The notes under the pieces are model-generated. The model was not told the DNA's origin. It saw nothing but the letters and a program-made list of their open reading frames with translations, and searched no databases. Made by a program: the position numbers and the translations under genes. Of a stretch of 64,000 nucleotides of DNA, positions 60,600-64,000 are shown one piece after another; the first letter of the stretch is position 1; each line of letters starts with the position of its first letter. The stretch is from Subtercola boreus. Its GTDB lineage: Bacteria > Actinomycetota > Actinomycetes > Actinomycetales > Microbacteriaceae. The DNA is taken from the NCBI RefSeq assembly GCF_003399625.1, contig NZ_NBXA01000011.1:1-64000 (forward strand), read 5' to 3'.

Positions 60600-61729
60600 T
60601 GATGTTTCGACGCTCCCACCCCGCCCCCGTTCCGTCGCAGGCGAAGATCGCGCCTGAGGTCACGGTCGCCACAGAGGGCAGGCAGTCCTTCGCGCAGATC
60701 AATGCCTTCAAGATCGGCCTGCTCGGTGCACTGGGCGTGCTCGTCGCTCTCGTCATCGGAGGCATCGTCTCCCAGCTGGGCACCGTGCTGGTCTACGTGG
60801 GTGTCGCCCTGTTCATCGCGCTCGGGCTCGATCCGCTGGTCTCACGGCTCTCGAAGCGGATGCCGCGGGGCCTTGCCATCGGTGTCGTGTTCGGCATCGT
60901 GGTCGCCGTGCTGGCGGGGCTGCTCCTGACGATCATCCCGATCATCGTGGGGCAGACCTCCAACCTCATCAACGATCTGCCGGGCTACTTCACGAATCTG
61001 CAGAACGCCGAGTGGGTGAAGAACCTCGAACAGCAGCTCTCCGGGGTCGTGAGCGTCGACGACATCATCAAGAACGTGCAGTCGTTCTTCAGCCCCGACA
61101 AGATCCTCGGGATCGGCGGCGGGCTGCTGGCCGTGGGTGCAGGCGTGGCGAGCGGGATCACCGGCACCGTTATCGTGCTGATCCTGACGCTGTACTTCCT
61201 CGCGTCGCTCCGGTCGATGAAGCGCATCGTGTACCGGTTCGTGCCGGCCACCAAGCGTTCGGGGTTCGCGGAGATCACCGAACAGATCACGCAGGCGGTC
61301 GGCCGCTACGTGGTGGGGCAGATCGCGCTGGCGCTGGTGAACGGTGTGCTGAGCTTCATCTTCCTCACAATCATCCAGGCACCGTTGCCGGTGCTGCTGG
61401 CTTTCATCGCGTTCCTGTTGTCGCTCGTGCCACTCGTCGGTACGGTCACCGGATCGGCGATCATCGTGCTGATCAGCCTCTTCGCCTCGCCGCTCACGGC
61501 GCTGGTCGCGGCGATCTACTACCTCGTCTACATGCAGGTCGAGGCGTACATCCTCAGCCCGCGCATCATGAACCGGGCCGTCTCCGTGCCCGGGGCTGTC
61601 GTGGTGATCGGAGCTGTCGCGGGCGGCACGATCGGCGGAGTGCTCGGCGCTCTCGTCGCCATCCCCATCGCGGCCTCGGCGATCATCATCATCGAGAAGG
61701 TCGTCTTCCCCCAGCAGGACGCCAAGTAA
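60599..61729 (+). CDS. AI-2E family transporter (PerM-like), second copy
   Basis: The 376-residue membrane protein is a paralogue of the one at 56453-57508; the C-terminal third is nearly the same (YYLVYMQVEAYILSPRIMNRAVSVPGAVVVIGAVAGG ... LGALVAIPIAAS). It has a longer cytoplasmic N-terminus (about 35 residues). The two copies flank the membrane protein/co-chaperone pair. Substrate is not known. Confidence 0.9.
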   Translation: MMFRRSHPAPVPSQAKIAPEVTVATEGRQSFAQINAFKIGLLGALGVLVALVIGGIVSQLGTVLVYVGVALFIALGLDPLVSRLSKRMPRGLAIGVVFGIVVAVLAGLLLTIIPIIVGQTSNLINDLPGYFTNLQNAEWVKNLEQQLSGVVSVDDIIKNVQSFFSPDKILGIGGGLLAVGAGVASGITGTVIVLILTLYFLASLRSMKRIVYRFVPATKRSGFAEITEQITQAVGRYVVGQIALALVNGVLSFIFLTIIQAPLPVLLAFIAFLLSLVPLVGTVTGSAIIVLISLFASPLTALVAAIYYLVYMQVEAYILSPRIMNRAVSVPGAVVVIGAVAGGTIGGVLGALVAIPIAASAIIIIEKVVFPQQDAK

Positions 61730-61752
61730 GCGGGCGCGCGCACGCGGAACGC

Positions 61753-61814
61753 AATCGAGGGGGCAGTTCGGGCCCTGAAACCGGAGGTTTCGGGCCCGAA
61801 CTGCCCCCTCGATT
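61753..61814. repeat. Very long intergenic palindrome between convergent genes
   Basis: Arms 61753-61782 and 61786-61814 pair over 29 bp with a single bulged T (61776) and a 3-nt loop (GGA). It lies between the AI-2E gene and glgB, which converge, and could terminate both. No T-run follows, and the arm length far exceeds a normal terminator. Confidence 0.9.
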
Positions 61815-61835
61815 GGTGGCGGCGGCGGGTGGGGG

Positions 61836-64000
61836 TCAGGGGCGGCGGGGCTTGAGGTAGAGGGCCGCTAGAGGGGGGAGCGTGAGCTCCACCGAGGCGG
61901 GGCGGCCCTGCCACGGCACGTTCTCGGCCGTGACGGCACCGAAGTTGCCGACACCCGAGCCGCCGTACTCGAGAGCGTCCGTGTTGATGATCTCGTCCCA
62001 GATCCCGCCGAAGGGCAGCGAGACGCGGTAGGGGCCCACCGGGGCGCCGCTGAAGTTCATCAGCACCGCGATGGGATTGCCGTCGGCATCCCACCGCAGG
62101 AACGACACCAGGTTCTTCTCGCTCGAACCGCCGTCGATCCACTCGAAGCCGGCCGATTCGTTGTCGCGGAGCCACAGCGCCGGGTTCTCTCGGTACACCC
62201 GGTTCAGCGACGACACGAGGTGCAGCAGCGAGCGGTGCACCGGCTGGTCGAGAATCCACCAGTCGAGCCCGCGCTCCTCACTCCATTCGGACGGCTGCCC
62301 GAACTCCTGGCCCATGAACAGCAGCTGCTTGCCCGGGTGCGCCCACATGAAGCCGAGGTACGCGCGGAGATTGGCGAGCTTCTGCCAGTGGTCGCCCGGC
62401 ATCTTCGAGAGCAGGGATCCCTTGCCGTGCACGACCTCGTCGTGCGAGATCGGCAGCATGAAGCTCTCGCTGAACGCGTAGACGAACGAGAAGGTGATCT
62501 CGCCGTGGTGGTACGAGCGGTAGAGCGGATCGGTCTCGATGTAGGCGAGGGTGTCGTGCATCCAGCCCATGTTCCACTTGATGCCGAAGCCGAGCCCGCC
62601 CTGTGAGGTGGGCTTCGTGACGCCCGGCCAGCTGGTGGACTCCTCGGCGATCATCACGATGCCCGGGTAGCGCTTGTAGGCCGTGGCGTTGGCCTCCTGC
62701 AGCAGGCTGATGGCCTCGAGGTTCTCGCGCCCGCCGTACTGGTTCGGCAGCCACTCGCCGTCTTTCCGGGAGTAGTCGAGGTAGAGCATCGAGGCCACGG
62801 CGTCGACCCGCAGGCCGTCGATGTGGAACTCCTCGAACCAGTAGAGGGCGTTCGCGACCAGGAAGTTCCGCACCTGGGAGTCGCCGAAGTTGAACACGAG
62901 AGTGCCCCAGTCCGGCTGCTCACCGCGCCGCGGGTCTGGATGCTCGTACAGCGGCTGCCCGTCGAAGTTCGCCAGCGCGAAGGCGTCTTTCGGGAAATGG
63001 CCCGGAACCCAGTCGAGCAGCACGCCGAAGCCCGCCTGGTGCAGGCGGTCGATGAGGTACCGCAGGTCATCCGGAGTCCCGAACCGCGCCGTCGGCGCGT
63101 AGTAGCCCGACACCTGGTAGCCCCACGAGCCGCCGAAGGGGTGCTCAGCGAGCGGCATGAACTCGACGTGGGTGAAGCCGAGCTCGTTCAGGTAGTCGAT
63201 CAGCGGATCGGCCAGCGTGCGGTAGTCGAGCCCGGGCCGCCACGATCCGAGGTGCATCTCGTACACGCTCATCGCGGAGTTGTGCGGGTCGGTCGAAGCG
63301 CGCTTCGTCATCCACTCGGTGTCGCCCCACTCGTAGGACGAGTCGGTGATGATGGATGCGGTCTGCGGGGGCACCTCGGAGCGGCGCGCCATCGGGTCGG
63401 CTTTCTGCACCCACCCACCGTGCTGGGAGAGTAGCTCGAACTTGTACGCGCTGCCGGGCTCGAGGTCGGGGATGAAGACCTCCCAGACACCTGTCGAGCC
63501 GAGGCTCCGCATGGAGTGCCGGGTGCCGTCCCAGCCGTTGAAGTCGCCGATGACGCGCACGGCGCGGGCGTGCGGGGCCCAGACGCTGAAGGCTGTGCCG
63601 GCGAAGGCGCCGTTGATTCCCTGTTCGGTGCGGTAGTGCGCGCCGAGCACGTCCCACAGCTGCTCGTGGCGGCCCTCGCCGATGAGGTGCAGGTCGAGTT
63701 CGCCGAGTGTCGGGGCGAAGCGATAGGGGTCGTCGGCGCTCCACACCGATCCGTCGTCGTAGGTCGCGTCGATCGAGTAGTCCTCGAGCCCGGTGATCGT
63801 GAAGCCCTGCCAGATGCCGCCGTAGAGGTGCTGGAGCGAGGTGCGGGCGCCGTTTGCGAGAACTGCGCTCACTTCGCTGGCGAGAGGGCGGAGGGTGCGG
63901 ATGACCGTGACCTGGTCACCCTCGCTCGACGGGTCGACGAGATGCTGGCCGAGCACGCTGTGCGGGTCGAAGTAGGAGCCGGTCGACACCTGCTGCAGCA
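61836..64000 (-). CDS. glgB: 1,4-alpha-glucan branching enzyme, N-terminus beyond the window
   Basis: GlgB makes alpha-1,6 branches in glycogen. At least 720 residues are visible: an N-terminal CBM48-like domain ([10 protein letters not shown]), a second beta domain, the GH13 catalytic barrel with [27 protein letters not shown] (nucleophile Asp), [12 protein letters not shown] (acid/base Glu), [15 protein letters not shown], and the C-terminal beta domain ending at 61836. An in-frame GTG at 63989 exists but the frame runs open to the window edge (LQQ before it), and branching enzymes usually have more residues before FDPHSVLG, so the true start is probably outside. Confidence 0.95.
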   Translation of the reverse strand, partial: LQQVSTGSYFDPHSVLGQHLVDPSSEGDQVTVIRTLRPLASEVSAVLANGARTSLQHLYGGIWQGFTITGLEDYSIDATYDDGSVWSADDPYRFAPTLGELDLHLIGEGRHEQLWDVLGAHYRTEQGINGAFAGTAFSVWAPHARAVRVIGDFNGWDGTRHSMRSLGSTGVWEVFIPDLEPGSAYKFELLSQHGGWVQKADPMARRSEVPPQTASIITDSSYEWGDTEWMTKRASTDPHNSAMSVYEMHLGSWRPGLDYRTLADPLIDYLNELGFTHVEFMPLAEHPFGGSWGYQVSGYYAPTARFGTPDDLRYLIDRLHQAGFGVLLDWVPGHFPKDAFALANFDGQPLYEHPDPRRGEQPDWGTLVFNFGDSQVRNFLVANALYWFEEFHIDGLRVDAVASMLYLDYSRKDGEWLPNQYGGRENLEAISLLQEANATAYKRYPGIVMIAEESTSWPGVTKPTSQGGLGFGIKWNMGWMHDTLAYIETDPLYRSYHHGEITFSFVYAFSESFMLPISHDEVVHGKGSLLSKMPGDHWQKLANLRAYLGFMWAHPGKQLLFMGQEFGQPSEWSEERGLDWWILDQPVHRSLLHLVSSLNRVYRENPALWLRDNESAGFEWIDGGSSEKNLVSFLRWDADGNPIAVLMNFSGAPVGPYRVSLPFGGIWDEIINTDALEYGGSGVGNFGAVTAENVPWQGRPASVELTLPPLAALYLKPRRP

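Overview
The window is a high-GC chromosomal segment from an actinobacterium, most likely a member of the Microbacteriaceae. This rests on the base composition, heavy GTG/TTG start use, many start codons placed exactly where a leaderless transcript would begin, an F420-type oxidoreductase, a DivIVA-repeat protein, and the actinobacterial gene order smc-ftsY-ffh ... rpsP-khpA-rimM-trmD ... rplS-lepB-rnhB-DUF2469-yraN-comM-dprA ... xerC ... rpsB-tsf-pyrH-frr-cdsA. No insertion sequence, phage, CRISPR array or tRNA gene was seen. The window opens on the end of an rRNA operon (5S rRNA) and closes inside glgB.

Left half, 1-27157: catabolism and molybdenum cofactor. After 5S rRNA and its terminator comes a small secreted His-rich protein, then a purine and N-heterocycle region. 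Urate oxidase and allantoinase are divergent from a two-domain methylenetetrahydrofolate reductase-like protein. A minus-strand run of eight genes follows (PNPOx-like flavoprotein, FAD-linked oxidase, creatininase-family hydrolase, SDR dehydrogenase, NitT/TauT-type ABC importer of three genes, cytosine-deaminase-like amidohydrolase). It is divergent from an XRE-cupin regulator that is coupled to a PDR/VanB-type reductase. Next are 8-oxoguanine deaminase, XdhC, a fused 2Fe-2S/molybdopterin xanthine dehydrogenase-type subunit with its FAD subunit, and a nearly full Moco set (moaE, mog/moaB, moaC, moeA, moaA, moaD, moeZ) with one BKACE-family gene. Together they suggest import and oxidative or hydrolytic breakdown of N-heterocycles that feed urate, allantoin and possibly one-carbon units, with the cofactor supply for the molybdenum enzyme encoded beside it. 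The exact substrate of the eight-gene unit cannot be read from sequence.

Middle, 27560-55363: the housekeeping cluster for chromosome segregation (smc), protein targeting (ftsY, ffh, lepB), ribosome and tRNA maturation (rpsP, khpA, rimM, trmD, rplS), DNA uptake and processing (comM, dprA), chromosome dimer resolution (xerC), translation (rpsB, tsf, frr) and nucleotide and lipid precursors (pyrH, cdsA). Lineage-specific genes sit between the conserved blocks: an F420-type oxidoreductase and a YbdK-type ligase between ffh and rpsP, map and a small membrane protein between trmD and rplS, a metallophosphoesterase between dprA and xerC, and a sugar porter between the M23 peptidase and rpsB.

Right end, 54794-64000: a DivIVA-repeat protein, a small zinc-ribbon-like protein and an alpha/beta hydrolase in one overlapping unit; two AI-2E-family membrane proteins flanking a large membrane protein and a redox-dead thioredoxin/TPR co-chaperone; and glgB, truncated by the window edge. 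Non-coding structure is rich: long perfect or near-perfect intergenic palindromes, structured leaders before ribosomal genes, and a recurrent TANNNT-N6-start pattern.
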